DNA of 64,000 nt from Caulobacteraceae bacterium (lineage in GTDB: Bacteria; Pseudomonadota; Alphaproteobacteria; Caulobacterales; Caulobacteraceae): assembly GCA_947475845.1 (NCBI GenBank), contig CANJMO010000002.1, positions 1-64,000 of the forward strand, written 5' to 3'. The notes under the pieces were generated by a model. The model did no database searches. It saw only the letters and a list, made by a program, of their open reading frames with translations, and was not told the DNA's origin. Made by a program: the position numbers and the translations under genes. The stretch's first letter is position 1. Every line of letters starts with the position of its first letter. This document shows, piece after piece, positions 1-8,915 of this stretch.

Positions 1-157
1 CGATGGTCGCGTCGGCGTCCGCCGTCAGGGTGTTGGTCATCGACTGCACCGTGATCGGCGCGTCGCCCCCAACCTCGACCGAGCCCACGCGAATCTTGCG
101 CGACGGACGGCGCTGGATCATGCGCCAGGGACGAACGGTGGTGTGATCTGCTGACAT
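1..157 (-). CDS. ispG: 4-hydroxy-3-methylbut-2-enyl diphosphate synthase, N-terminal part
   Basis: Only the first 52 codons lie in the window; the gene runs off the left edge. The reading frame from the ATG at 157 gives the typical IspG (GcpE) opening: a short basic leader, then [20 protein letters not shown], the conserved strand and QSMTNT motif at the mouth of the TIM barrel. IspG is the [4Fe-4S] enzyme that makes HMBPP in the MEP isoprenoid pathway. It is divergent from ispH, which uses its product, so the two last MEP steps share one intergenic region (158-317). The identification is firm from the motif, but the catalytic cysteines are outside the window. Confidence 0.9.
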   Translation of the reverse strand, partial: MSADHTTVRPWRMIQRRPSRKIRVGSVEVGGDAPITVQSMTNTLTADADATI

Positions 158-317
158 GCCTAAATAATAGGGGCGCTCGGGCCACAGGGGAAGCGTAACC
201 GCCACCGCGACTGCACAGAAATGCCGCAGCGCACTTTGCATATCGGGCCAAGCGGCCTAAGTGATAGTTTCGCTTCGAGGATGCGCCGGGCGTGCGCTGT
301 GCGGGAGCTATATTTCT

Positions 318-1265
318 ATGCGAGTGATGTTGGCTCAGCCTCGCGGCTTCTGTGCAGGAGTCGTCCGCGCGATCGACATCGTCGAGAAGTCCATCGAGAA
401 GTTCGGCGCGCCGGTCTATGTGCGCCATGAGATCGTCCACAACAAACACGTCGTCGACAGCCTGAAGGCCAAGGGCGCGGTGTTCGTCGAGGAAATTTCC
501 GAGATTCCCGACGGCGCCACCACCATCTTCAGCGCCCACGGCGTGGCCCGCAGCGTGGTCGACGAGGCCGCCGGCCGCGGCCTGCCGGTGCTCGACGCCA
601 CCTGCCCTCTGGTGTCCAAGGTCCATGCCCAGGGCAAACGCTACGTCGCCCGCGGCCGCACCCTGATTCTGATCGGCCACGCCGGCCACCCGGAGGTCGA
701 AGGCACGCTGGGCCAGGTCGACGGCCCGGTGCTGCTGGTCTCCACCGAGGAAGACGTCCAGAGGCTGGAACTGCGCAACGACGCGCCGGTCTCCTACGTC
801 ACCCAGACCACCCTCAGCGTCGACGAGACCAAGGGCGTGATCGCCGCCCTGCAACGTCGCTTCTCCAACCTGACCGGCCCCAACACCTCAGACATTTGCT
901 ATGCGACCCAGCATCGCCAGTCGGCTGTGCGCGACCTGTGCAAGGTGTCCGACATCATCCTGGTCGTGGGCGCCGCCAACAGCTCCAACTCCAACCGCCT
1001 GTGCGAAATCGGGCGCGAGGAAGGGCTGCCGAGCTATCTGATCGCCGACGCCACGGCGATCGACCCGTCCTGGCTGGACGGCAAGAAAGCGGTCGGCCTC
1101 ACCGCCGGCGCCTCGGCGCCTGAAGAACTCGTTCTGGGCGTGATCAAGCGCCTGCGCGAGTTCGGCCCGGTCGATGTCGTGCCGATGCACGGCGTCGAAG
1201 AAACCATCGAATTCCGCCTGCCTCCGGAACTTCGCGAACCTAGCGACGACCTGGAAGTGGCTTAA
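318..1265 (+). CDS. ispH: 4-hydroxy-3-methylbut-2-enyl diphosphate reductase
   Basis: IspH (LytB) converts HMBPP to IPP and DMAPP with a [4Fe-4S] cluster, the last MEP step. At 315 residues it has the normal length. The three cluster cysteines are visible in their usual contexts: GFCAG near residue 12, DATCPLV near 96 and SDICYATQ near 197. The start at 318 is chosen because the protein then opens [14 protein letters not shown] as in the family; an in-frame start at 261 would add 19 atypical residues. It is 9 bp from hpnH, so isoprenoid supply and hopanoid side-chain synthesis are probably co-transcribed. Confidence 0.97.
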   Translation: MRVMLAQPRGFCAGVVRAIDIVEKSIEKFGAPVYVRHEIVHNKHVVDSLKAKGAVFVEEISEIPDGATTIFSAHGVARSVVDEAAGRGLPVLDATCPLVSKVHAQGKRYVARGRTLILIGHAGHPEVEGTLGQVDGPVLLVSTEEDVQRLELRNDAPVSYVTQTTLSVDETKGVIAALQRRFSNLTGPNTSDICYATQHRQSAVRDLCKVSDIILVVGAANSSNSNRLCEIGREEGLPSYLIADATAIDPSWLDGKKAVGLTAGASAPEELVLGVIKRLREFGPVDVVPMHGVEETIEFRLPPELREPSDDLEVA

Positions 1266-1274
1266 GGACCAGAC

Positions 1275-2435
1275 ATGGGCAAAAGTATCCCCTTCGCGCA
1301 GGCCGCCCGCATCGGCTCTTACGTCGTCGGCCAGACCCTCCGGGGCAACAAGCACTACCCGCTGGTGCTGATGCTGGAGCCTCTGTTCCGCTGCAACCTG
1401 GCCTGCGCCGGCTGCGGCAAGATCGACTATCCCGACGAGATCCTGAACCAGCGCCTGTCCTACGAGCAGTGCATGGAAGCGATCGACGAGTGCGGCGCCC
1501 CCGCCGTCTCCATCGCCGGCGGCGAGCCACTGCTGCACCGTGACATGCCCAAGATCGTCGAGGGCTATCTGAAGCGGAAGAAGTTCGTGATCCTGTGCAC
1601 GAACGCCCTGCTGCTGGCCAAGAAGATCGACCAGTACAAGCCCAACCCCTTCTTCACCTGGTCCATCCACCTGGACGGCGATCAGGCCATGCACGACAAG
1701 TCGGTGTGCGAGGACGGCGTCTACGAGAAGGCCGTCGAGGCCATCCTGCTGGCCAAGTCCAAGGGCTTCCGCACCCAGATCAACTGCACCCTGTTCGAAG
1801 GCTCCGACCCCGAGCGCGTGGCCAAGTTCTTCGACGAGATGACCGCGCTTGGCCTGGACGGCATCACCGTCTCGCCCGGCTACAGCTACGAGCGCGCGCC
1901 CGATCAGGAGCACTTCCTGAACCGCGCCAAGACCAAGCAGCTGTTCCGCGACGTGCTCAAGCGCGGCAACGGCGGCAAGGACTGGGACTTCACCCAGTCC
2001 AGCCTGTTCATGAACTTCCTGGCCGGCAACGAAGCCTACGAGTGCAGCCCCTGGTCGATGCCCGCGCGCACCGTGTTCGGCTGGCAGAAGCCCTGCTACC
2101 TGCTCGGCGAAGGCTATGTGAAGACCTTCAAGGAGCTGATGGAAGGCACCGAGTGGGAAAAGTACGGCGTCGGCAACTATGAGAAGTGCGCCGACTGCAT
2201 GGTCCACTGCGGCTTCGAAGGCACCGCCGTCGCCCACTCGGTCAAGAACCCGTTGAAGGTGGCCATGCTGGCCATGAAGGGGATCAAGACCGACGGCCCC
2301 ATGGCCACCGACATCTCCCTCGCCAACCAGCGCCCCGCCGACTACGTCTTCTCCGGCCACGTCGAGAAGAAGCTGACGGAAATCCGTATCGCCCAGCCGC
2401 GCGCTTCCAAGAGCGTGGTCACGGTCCAGGACTAG
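1275..2435 (+). CDS. hpnH: Adenosyl-hopene transferase (radical SAM)
   Basis: HpnH joins a 5'-deoxyadenosyl group to diploptene, the first step of C35 hopanoid side-chain extension. The 386-residue protein carries the radical-SAM motif C40-x3-C44-x2-C47 (RCNLACAGC) and a GGEP stretch typical of SAM binding, followed by a C-terminal Cys-rich segment (CADCMVHCGFEG). Length and opening (GKSIPFAQAARIGSYVV) match HpnH closely. It follows ispH by 9 bp and precedes the Rieske gene by 10 bp. The partner nucleosidase gene hpnG and the cyclase gene shc lie about 10 kb away on the other strand. Confidence 0.96.
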   Translation: MGKSIPFAQAARIGSYVVGQTLRGNKHYPLVLMLEPLFRCNLACAGCGKIDYPDEILNQRLSYEQCMEAIDECGAPAVSIAGGEPLLHRDMPKIVEGYLKRKKFVILCTNALLLAKKIDQYKPNPFFTWSIHLDGDQAMHDKSVCEDGVYEKAVEAILLAKSKGFRTQINCTLFEGSDPERVAKFFDEMTALGLDGITVSPGYSYERAPDQEHFLNRAKTKQLFRDVLKRGNGGKDWDFTQSSLFMNFLAGNEAYECSPWSMPARTVFGWQKPCYLLGEGYVKTFKELMEGTEWEKYGVGNYEKCADCMVHCGFEGTAVAHSVKNPLKVAMLAMKGIKTDGPMATDISLANQRPADYVFSGHVEKKLTEIRIAQPRASKSVVTVQD

Positions 2436-2445
2436 GGGACGCCTT

Positions 2446-3537
2446 ATGTCGGACGCCTTGCATTCGCCCCGGCTGACCGCTGGCGTCGATCTGCGCAAGA
2501 CCGACTGCCACCCGGACTTCTGGTACCCGATCGCCTGGTCCGAGCAGGTCAAGCCCGGCAAGATGCTGGCGCGTGAATACGCCGGCGAGCCGGTCGCCGT
2601 GGTCCGCGGCAAGGACGGCAAACTCTTCGCGCTCGAGAACCGCTGCGCCCACCGCCAGGTGCCGCTCACGCATGGCGTGGTCCAGGGCTGCACCGTCAAA
2701 TGCGGCTATCACGGCTGGGCCTACAACGCGTCCGGCGACTGCATCGACGTGCCCTACCTGGGCAAGGAGCGCCTGCCTAACGGCGTGAAGTCCTACCCCT
2801 GCGCCGAGGTCGACGGCCTGATCTTCATCTTCCCCGGCGACCCGGCCCTGGCCGAGGGCCGCCTGCCGACCGCGCTCGGCTCCAAGGCCGACGGCGCCTA
2901 CAAGACCCGCCAGCTCAACCGCGAGGTCGCCGCCCACTACACGTTCATGCACGAGAACCTGTTCGACATGAACCACCAGTTCCTGCACCGCAAGCAGATG
3001 GGCATGATCAAGGCCACCTGCCTCGGCCGCCGTCACGGCGCCGACTGGGCCGAGGTCGACTACACCTTCAGCCGCACCGAAGGCACCTCCACCGTCGGCG
3101 AGACCGCCATCCTCGGCGTGATGCGCAAGCGCGGCGAAGGCGACAACACCGACCTGATGACCATCCGCACCGGCTACCCCTACCAGAACCTGCGGGTGTG
3201 GGTCGGCGACGGCGAGCCGGTGCTCAACGTCTGGCTGGGATACACCCCGCTCGACAAGGAACAGCGCACCAACCGTACCTTCGGCTACCTGTCGGTCAAG
3301 CGCCCCAAGATCCCCGGCCTGATCGACGCCGCCTGGCCGTTCATCACCATGTTCACCGAGCAGATCTTCAAGGAAGACAAGGAGATCGTCGAGTTCGAGC
3401 AGAACGCCCACGACAATCAGGGCGCTGACTGGAACAACGAGGTGTTCCCCCCGATCCGCGATCTGCGCGAGGTCCTGGCCCGCTGCGGCGTGCCCAATGG
3501 CCAGCAACCCGACTCCAAGCGCTTCGCGGCCGAATAG
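2446..3537 (+). CDS. Rieske non-heme iron oxygenase, candidate hopanoid-modifying enzyme
   Basis: A 363-residue oxygenase alpha-subunit-like protein. The N-terminal Rieske domain binds a [2Fe-2S] cluster through C67-x-H69 and C86-x2-H89 (CAHR, CGYHGW). The mononuclear iron site is recognisable at residues 170-181 (ENLFDMNHQFLH), with D174, H177 and H181; the usual spacing between the two histidines is four residues, here three. No reductase gene is nearby. It is 10 bp downstream of hpnH in an ispH-hpnH operon. Family assignment is firm. A role in hydroxylating or demethylating hopanoids is inferred from position, by analogy with Rieske enzymes of bacterial sterol demethylation; a generic VanA/KshA-like oxygenase acting on another substrate is the alternative. 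Confidence 0.88.
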   Translation: MSDALHSPRLTAGVDLRKTDCHPDFWYPIAWSEQVKPGKMLAREYAGEPVAVVRGKDGKLFALENRCAHRQVPLTHGVVQGCTVKCGYHGWAYNASGDCIDVPYLGKERLPNGVKSYPCAEVDGLIFIFPGDPALAEGRLPTALGSKADGAYKTRQLNREVAAHYTFMHENLFDMNHQFLHRKQMGMIKATCLGRRHGADWAEVDYTFSRTEGTSTVGETAILGVMRKRGEGDNTDLMTIRTGYPYQNLRVWVGDGEPVLNVWLGYTPLDKEQRTNRTFGYLSVKRPKIPGLIDAAWPFITMFTEQIFKEDKEIVEFEQNAHDNQGADWNNEVFPPIRDLREVLARCGVPNGQQPDSKRFAAE

Positions 3538-3744
3538 ATGAAAGCCCTCGCCCTCGTCACGCTCTTGGCTCTGATGCTCGGCGGCGGGGAAGCCATCGCC
3601 AAGCCCTGCGTCGATCCCAAGGGCAAGACGATCAAGTGCCCGGCCGAAACCACCCAGCCGGCCGGCAACCGCTGCATCAACTCTAAGACCCGCAAATTCG
3701 TGAAGTGCGGCTCGCCCAACTCCGAGCCGGTTCCGCAGAACTAA
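3538..3744 (+). CDS. Small secreted four-cysteine protein
   Basis: A 68-residue protein whose ATG directly follows the stop codon of the Rieske gene (TAGATG), which suggests translational coupling. Residues 1-21 form a Sec signal peptide ending in AIA. The remaining mature part of about 47 residues is rich in Lys, Pro and Thr and contains four cysteines (PCVDP, IKCP, NRCIN, VKCG) spaced so that two disulfides are possible. No family is recognised. Its position suggests a link to the ispH-hpnH-Rieske operon, but no function can be read from the sequence. Confidence 0.75.
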   Translation: MKALALVTLLALMLGGGEAIAKPCVDPKGKTIKCPAETTQPAGNRCINSKTRKFVKCGSPNSEPVPQN

Positions 3745-3753
3745 GACCGCGCG

Positions 3754-4290
3754 CTAGCCGAACAGGTCCGCTTGCCCCGCGGCGGCCGCGCCCTCTATCG
3801 TCAGCAGCTTGAGCTTGGTCTGCGCCCCACCCCGCGCCGAAAACCCGCCGAGCTTGCCGCCCGCCGCCGTCACCCGGTGGCACGGCACAACGATCGGCCA
3901 GGGATTCTGACCGAGCGCCGTACCGACATCGCGCGCGAGCAGCCTATCGCCCAGCATCGTGGCGATCTCGCCATAGGTGAGGGTCTCACCCGGCGGGATC
4001 GCCCGCGCGATGGCGTAGACCTTGGCGTTGAACTCGGGGGCCCGGGCGATGTCGAGTGGCGCGTCCGACAGGTCGGCCTTCTCGCCCCGCATCAGGGCGC
4101 GCACGCCCGCCACCATCGGCCCCAGCGTTTCTGGGACCCCGGCCTCGACCGCCTCAGGAAACTGGCGCAGCAGCCCGCGCCGCGCAGCCTCTGGATTGGC
4201 CTCGGGCAGGTACATGCCGACCAGGCCCTGGTCGGCCCAGGCCATGCCGGTCCAGCCGATCTCGGTATCGAACAGGGCGTAACGGATCAT
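3754..4290 (-). CDS. ogt: Methylated-DNA--protein-cysteine methyltransferase
   Basis: Suicide repair protein that moves alkyl groups from O6-alkylguanine onto its own cysteine. The acceptor motif PCHRV is at residues 136-140 with C137. The recognition-helix region precedes it (GETLTYGEIATMLG, GTALGQNPWPIVV), and the gly-rich tail GGFSARGG follows. At 178 residues the protein fits the Ogt type without an Ada regulatory domain. It is convergent with the small secreted gene and does not appear to be part of the neighbouring operons. Confidence 0.93.
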   Translation of the reverse strand: MIRYALFDTEIGWTGMAWADQGLVGMYLPEANPEAARRGLLRQFPEAVEAGVPETLGPMVAGVRALMRGEKADLSDAPLDIARAPEFNAKVYAIARAIPPGETLTYGEIATMLGDRLLARDVGTALGQNPWPIVVPCHRVTAAGGKLGGFSARGGAQTKLKLLTIEGAAAAGQADLFG

Positions 4291-4356
4291 GCAGGCAACA
4301 TAGGCCCATCATGGTCCATCCGCCCGCCCGGCTCGCGGTTTTCGGACCGGCTCAAC

Positions 4357-5136
4357 TCAGTCCGGCGCCTCGGCCATGCGCTTGCCGCCGCCGTCATTGC
4401 CGCACTGCTGCTCGTCGAACTCGCCCTGGGTCAGCTGGTAGCGCAGGTGCACCTTCCACGGCTTGGCGAAGGCGCGCGGATCGTCGGCGGTCATGTCGTC
4501 GATCAGGGTGTCGAAGGTCGGTCGGCTGATCCGCTGGACGATGTGCAGCGACTGGCTGTGCGGCTCGGTCTCGTGCAGCACCATGGTCCCGCCCAGGTTG
4601 ATGGTGTCGATCACCAGGGTGTCGCCATCCCAGCGGCCGATATTGTCGCCGTACAGGCCGTACTCCAGGAACTCGGTCTTGTGCGGGCGGCCGAAGTAGA
4701 CGGTGTAGTTGTTGGCCAGCAGCTCGCGTTGGAACAGGATCCGCTCGCCGCTCTGGAAGATTTCCACCGGCCCGTTCCACGCCATCATCGCCCACAGGCC
4801 GCTGGGCCGGCACATGTAGCCGGTGCGGTAGGGGTGTCCGGCGTCGAACTCCGCCTGCAGACGCTTGTGGATCGCCTCGAACTCGGGGGTCAGTTGGATC
4901 GGGATCGGCGGATGGTTGTTCAGGAAGGTGCGCGGTTCGATGAACGGGCCCTTGGTGTTCGGATCGTTCATCCGCAACATCTTCTCGAATCCGGCGGCGT
5001 CCTGGAACGGCCCCTCCACCAGCTTCCAGAAGCCGGTCAGGTCGTGACGGTCATAGGGTTTGTCGGCGGCCATGGCCGGGGCCGCGCAGGCGATAAGCGC
5101 GGCGATGCCGGCGCTGAGAAAGCGATTACGGCTCAT
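4357..5136 (-). CDS. Secreted protein of the GDTLVxDT family, copy 1
   Basis: A 259-residue protein with a clear Sec signal peptide (residues 1-23, ending AMA) followed by the family opening DLTGFWKL. The signature (G/A)xWxGDTLVIDT occurs as RWDGDTLVIDTINLGG, then a TDDP-like stretch and PWKVHLRYQL. It is the most divergent of five copies in this window (others at 9396, 10070, 30913, 31590). No catalytic motif was recognised and the function is unknown. The start at 5136 is chosen because it precedes the signal peptide; the open frame continues upstream only antisense to the next gene. It is divergent from a PQQ sugar dehydrogenase gene, with 186 bp between them. Confidence 0.85.
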   Translation of the reverse strand: MSRNRFLSAGIAALIACAAPAMAADKPYDRHDLTGFWKLVEGPFQDAAGFEKMLRMNDPNTKGPFIEPRTFLNNHPPIPIQLTPEFEAIHKRLQAEFDAGHPYRTGYMCRPSGLWAMMAWNGPVEIFQSGERILFQRELLANNYTVYFGRPHKTEFLEYGLYGDNIGRWDGDTLVIDTINLGGTMVLHETEPHSQSLHIVQRISRPTFDTLIDDMTADDPRAFAKPWKVHLRYQLTQGEFDEQQCGNDGGGKRMAEAPD

Positions 5137-5322
5137 ATCCTCACCTTTGTTTTCGGCGTCTGACGCGCCTGTCGCCTTGCGGCTTATCCGGTCACTATAG
5201 GCCGGTCCGCGAAACTTGGGAGGGGCTTGCGCGGGCCGTATCCGCCAGAACATCGTTCTGGACCCCGCTCCCGATTTCAGCCTTGATTGGCGGCGACAAA
5301 CAGAGACCTGAGGAAACCGCGC

Positions 5323-6627
5323 ATGAAGCGCCTGCTGCTGGCGACCACCCTGGCGTTCGTCGCCGCAGTTCCCGCCGCCGTCCTGGCCCAGGCCCCGCCG
5401 CCGTTCCCGCTGACCGGCATGCCGCCCGGCGCCACCGCCCTGCAGAACAAGAATTCCAGGGGTTTCCCGGACCCCAAAACCATCCCCGGCCAACCGATCG
5501 AAACCCGCACGCCGGAACTGTCCACCGACAAGCCGGCCTTCCCCGGGCAGACCCGCGCGCCGTTCAAGAAGACCGTCCCCTACAAGGTCACCACGATCAC
5601 CGAGAAGCTGAAGCAGCCCTGGAGCCTGGCCTTCCTGCCCAGCGGCAAGATGCTGGTCACCGAGAAGCCCGGAACCCTGCGCATCGTCAGCCCGTCCGGC
5701 GATGTCTCGGCCCCGGTCGCCGGCGTGCCGGCGGTCAACTACGCCGGCCAGGTCGGCCTGCTGGACGTGGCGCTCGACGCCAAGTTCGCCGCCAACAAGC
5801 GCATCTTTCTGTCGTTCAGCCAGCCGGTCGGCGCCGACAAGAGCACCATCGCCATCGCCATCGCCAGCGGCATCCTCGACGAGGCCGGCGGCGCCCTGAA
5901 GGACGTCAAGGTCATCTTCCGCGCCATGCCGATCCTGCCCAAGACGCTTGGCCCCAACGAAGGCGGCCGTATCGCCGTGGCCAAGGACGGCACCCTCTAC
6001 ATGACCGTCGGCGACCGTTCGCGCTCCCCGCCGTGGGAGATCGCCCAGCGCCTCGACACCACGCTCGGCAAGGTGATCCACATCACCCCCACCGGCGCGC
6101 CCGCGCCCGGCAACCCCTTCATCGGCAAGGCCGGCGCCCTGCCCGAGATCTGGAGCCTCGGCCACCGCAGTCAGGAAGGCCTCGCCTTCGACGGCCAAGG
6201 GCGTCTGTGGGAAACCGAGCACGGGCCGCGCGGCGGCGACGAGCTGAACCTGATGAAGGCCGGCAGCAACTACGGCTGGCCCCTGATCGTGCACGGCATC
6301 GACTATCCCGGGCAGCTGATCGCCGAGGGCCTGACCAAGAAGCAGGGCCTGGTCCAGCCGCGCTACTATTGGGATCCGGTGATCGCCCCCTCGGGCCTGG
6401 CCTTCTATACGGGCAATCTGTTCCCCGCCTGGAAGAACAGCGTGTTCGTCGGCAGCCTGCGCGGGACCATGCTCGACCGCCTGACCCTGGTCGGCGACAA
6501 GGTGGTCGACGAGGAGCCCCTGCTGGTGGAGGAGAAATCCCGCATCCGCGACGTGCGGGTCGGGCACGACGGCGCGCTCTACCTGCTGACCGACGACACC
6601 CGCCTGCTCAAGATCACGCCGAAGTAG
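5323..6627 (+). CDS. PQQ-dependent aldose (glucose/sorbosone-type) dehydrogenase
   Basis: A 434-residue secreted beta-propeller enzyme of the soluble GSDH/YliI family, which oxidises sugars in the periplasm with PQQ. Signal peptide at residues 1-23 (ending VLAQ). Family blocks visible: LKQPWSLAFLPSGKMLVTEK, GGRIAVAKDGTLYMTVGDR, SLGHRSQEGLAFD and TEHGPRGGDELN, the last holding the metal/PQQ-site region. The ATG at 5323 follows a GAGGAAA ribosome binding site; an earlier in-frame start at 5287 would put a basic leader before the signal peptide. Convergent with the molybdenum hydroxylase, only 6 bp apart. Confidence 0.92.
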   Translation: MKRLLLATTLAFVAAVPAAVLAQAPPPFPLTGMPPGATALQNKNSRGFPDPKTIPGQPIETRTPELSTDKPAFPGQTRAPFKKTVPYKVTTITEKLKQPWSLAFLPSGKMLVTEKPGTLRIVSPSGDVSAPVAGVPAVNYAGQVGLLDVALDAKFAANKRIFLSFSQPVGADKSTIAIAIASGILDEAGGALKDVKVIFRAMPILPKTLGPNEGGRIAVAKDGTLYMTVGDRSRSPPWEIAQRLDTTLGKVIHITPTGAPAPGNPFIGKAGALPEIWSLGHRSQEGLAFDGQGRLWETEHGPRGGDELNLMKAGSNYGWPLIVHGIDYPGQLIAEGLTKKQGLVQPRYYWDPVIAPSGLAFYTGNLFPAWKNSVFVGSLRGTMLDRLTLVGDKVVDEEPLLVEEKSRIRDVRVGHDGALYLLTDDTRLLKITPK

Positions 6628-6633
6628 GCGCGG

Positions 6634-8901
6634 TCACGCCTTCGCCAGCGCGGCCTTCATGCGCTGGCGAGTGAACGGCGCGCGGCGCATGCGCGCGCCC
6701 GTGGCGTCGTAGATGGCGTTGGCGATGGCGGCGGCCACCGGCCGCGTCGACGGCTCGCCCGCGCCGGACGGCGGCAGGTCCGGCCGGTTCAGCAACACCA
6801 TCTCCATGGTCTCGGGCGCGTCTTCCATACCCAGGATCGGATAGCTGATCCAGTCGGTGGTGGTGACATTGTCGGCGTCGAACTTGACCTCTTCGAACAG
6901 GGCGCGGCTGGCGCCGTGCACCACGTTGCCCTCGATCACCAGCTTGAGATTGTCAGGGTTGATCACCAGCCCGCACTCGTGGGCGACCCAGAAGCGGCGG
7001 GGCCACACCCGGCCGGTTGTCTTGTCGACCTCGACCTCCGACACCACCGCCACGATGGTCTGTCCACGGTTGGCGTAGGCGAAGCCCGTGCCGGTGACGG
7101 TCGAACCGGAACCGCCCCGGCGCGCGCCGGGCGGGCCGGCTTTCCAGTTGGCCGCCTTGGCCGCCGCTTCGATCACCGCGCGGTGGCGGGGGGCCTGGAT
7201 GTGCGCCAGGCGGAAGGCGACCGGGTCGGCCTTGGCCGCCGCGGCGCATTCGTCGATGAACGACTCGCTGGCGAAATGGATCTGCGGACCGAGCGGGTCG
7301 CGCAGGTGGGAGGTGCGCAGGGGCGACGCGCCCTCCATCAGCTTGGGGATCGTCTCCCAGGCCATGCGCCGGTTGGGCACCACATAGGAATCCTCGGGCG
7401 TGCCGAAGTTGGGCGTCGGCGTATTGGGAAAGCCCAGCCGTTGCCCGGCCAGGAAGTCCTGCGGGTCCTGCTCGAAGGTGTTGACGTCCATCCGGTTGAC
7501 GCCCTTGGACAGGTAGTCGTAGGCGGCCATCTTGCCATCGGCGCCGATCGCCGCGCGCACCTCGTGGATCGAGGCGGCGCCCTTGGGGTCCCAGCCGTGG
7601 CCGTCGGCGCGCATCCATTGCACCCGCACCGGCTTGCCCGCCAGCGACGACATCACCGCCGCGTCGGCGCAGGCGTCGCCCGCGTCGTTGCGGCCGTAGG
7701 AGCCCGGCCCCTGGACGTAGATCGAGTGCACGCTCTCCACAGGCCTGCCGAGCAGCTTGGCCACGCCCTGCGCCGTCGCGAAGGTCTTCTGCGACGGATT
7801 CCACAGGGTGATCCCGTCCGGCCGCACATCGGCGACGGCGCAGCCGGGGCCCATGCTGGCGTGGGTCTGGAACGGCCATTCGTACTCGGCTTCCACCAGC
7901 AGACCGCCGCCCTTCAGCGTCTCATCCACCGCGCCGAGATTCTGCACCACCTCGCGCTTCACCACCGGCGCCTTGCGGATGTGATCGTACAGGGTCTCGG
8001 AATCGAACAGCGGCGACGGGCCCTGCGACCACGTCACCTTCAGCGTCCGCGCGGCCTGGATCGCGTCCCACTCGCGCGGCGCCACCACGCCGATGAAGTC
8101 GCCCTTGCGCAGGACCTTCGCCCTTGAGAAGCGGGCGATACTGGCCTCGTCCACCGATACAGGCTTTGCGCCGGCCACGGGCGGTTGGATCGTGCGCCCG
8201 TGCAGCATGCCCGGCGGGCGGTAGTCGGCGGCGTAGGGGTAGGTGCCGTGCACCTTGCCCGGGATATCGCGCCGCTTGGGCGAGGTTCCCACCAGACGGT
8301 ACTGGTCCGGCGTCTTGGGCTTGGCCTTGCCTGTGGCCAGCAGGGTGTTGCCGGTCTTGCCGTTCCAGTCGAGTTTGGCGTCGAAGCGCCCGCCCTTGAT
8401 CAGCTGGGCGTAGGTCACTTTCTTGCGCGGCGCGCCGATCACCGAGACCACGCCGTCGCGGACCTCCAGCTTGTCGGTTGCGACGCCGAGCTTCACCGAA
8501 GCCTGTTCCACCAAAAGACGCCGCGCCTCGGCCGCCGCGCCGCGCAGCATGGCTCCGCCCAGCTGCACGCCGGTCGAGCCGGACACCCCGCCCTGGTCGC
8601 AGGTGCGCTTGGTGTCGGCCATGACGATCGACACCCGGTCGAGCGGTACGTCCAGTTCCTCGGCGACGATCTGGGCGATGGCCATCTCGACCCCCAGTCC
8701 CACATCCGGCTTGCCGAAGAAGGCGGTGACCTTGCCGTCCGCGGCGATGGCGATCCACGAGTCCAGCTCGGCCGGATGCGGCAGGCCGTCTGTGATCTTG
8801 GCGGTCTGGGCCAGCACCTCGGCCGGGGCGCTGATCAACACCACCAGGGCGCCCATGCCCTGGAGCAACTGACGGCGGGAAGCGGCGGTATGTGCGTTCA
8901 T
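6634..8901 (-). CDS. Molybdenum hydroxylase large subunit (isoquinoline 1-oxidoreductase beta-like)
   Basis: A 755-residue xanthine-dehydrogenase-family subunit that binds molybdopterin and hydroxylates an aromatic or aldehyde substrate. A Tat-like signal (SRRQLLQGMGALVV) at residues 9-22 indicates periplasmic export of the folded complex. The active-site glutamate lies in GAGEPST (E716) near the C-terminus, and GPGSYGRNDAGDACADAA marks the substrate channel. The long reading frame extends upstream of 8901, but the ATG there gives the signal peptide. It follows the iron-sulfur subunit gene by 14 bp. No cytochrome subunit or CoxG/XdhC-type maturation gene is adjacent. Confidence 0.93.
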   Translation of the reverse strand: MNAHTAASRRQLLQGMGALVVLISAPAEVLAQTAKITDGLPHPAELDSWIAIAADGKVTAFFGKPDVGLGVEMAIAQIVAEELDVPLDRVSIVMADTKRTCDQGGVSGSTGVQLGGAMLRGAAAEARRLLVEQASVKLGVATDKLEVRDGVVSVIGAPRKKVTYAQLIKGGRFDAKLDWNGKTGNTLLATGKAKPKTPDQYRLVGTSPKRRDIPGKVHGTYPYAADYRPPGMLHGRTIQPPVAGAKPVSVDEASIARFSRAKVLRKGDFIGVVAPREWDAIQAARTLKVTWSQGPSPLFDSETLYDHIRKAPVVKREVVQNLGAVDETLKGGGLLVEAEYEWPFQTHASMGPGCAVADVRPDGITLWNPSQKTFATAQGVAKLLGRPVESVHSIYVQGPGSYGRNDAGDACADAAVMSSLAGKPVRVQWMRADGHGWDPKGAASIHEVRAAIGADGKMAAYDYLSKGVNRMDVNTFEQDPQDFLAGQRLGFPNTPTPNFGTPEDSYVVPNRRMAWETIPKLMEGASPLRTSHLRDPLGPQIHFASESFIDECAAAAKADPVAFRLAHIQAPRHRAVIEAAAKAANWKAGPPGARRGGSGSTVTGTGFAYANRGQTIVAVVSEVEVDKTTGRVWPRRFWVAHECGLVINPDNLKLVIEGNVVHGASRALFEEVKFDADNVTTTDWISYPILGMEDAPETMEMVLLNRPDLPPSGAGEPSTRPVAAAIANAIYDATGARMRRAPFTRQRMKAALAKA

Positions 8902-8915
8902 GGCCCTGCCCTCCC

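Noticed and set aside
888-2699. A 603-codon open frame on the minus strand across ispH and hpnH
   Set aside because: It is antisense to two certain genes; high GC makes long antisense frames common, and the translation (repeated GVL, DGD, QGQ stretches) matches no family.
5137-6567. Upstream extension of copy 1 of the secreted family over the PQQ sugar dehydrogenase
   Set aside because: The extension is antisense to a firmly identified gene; the signal peptide fixes the start at 5136.
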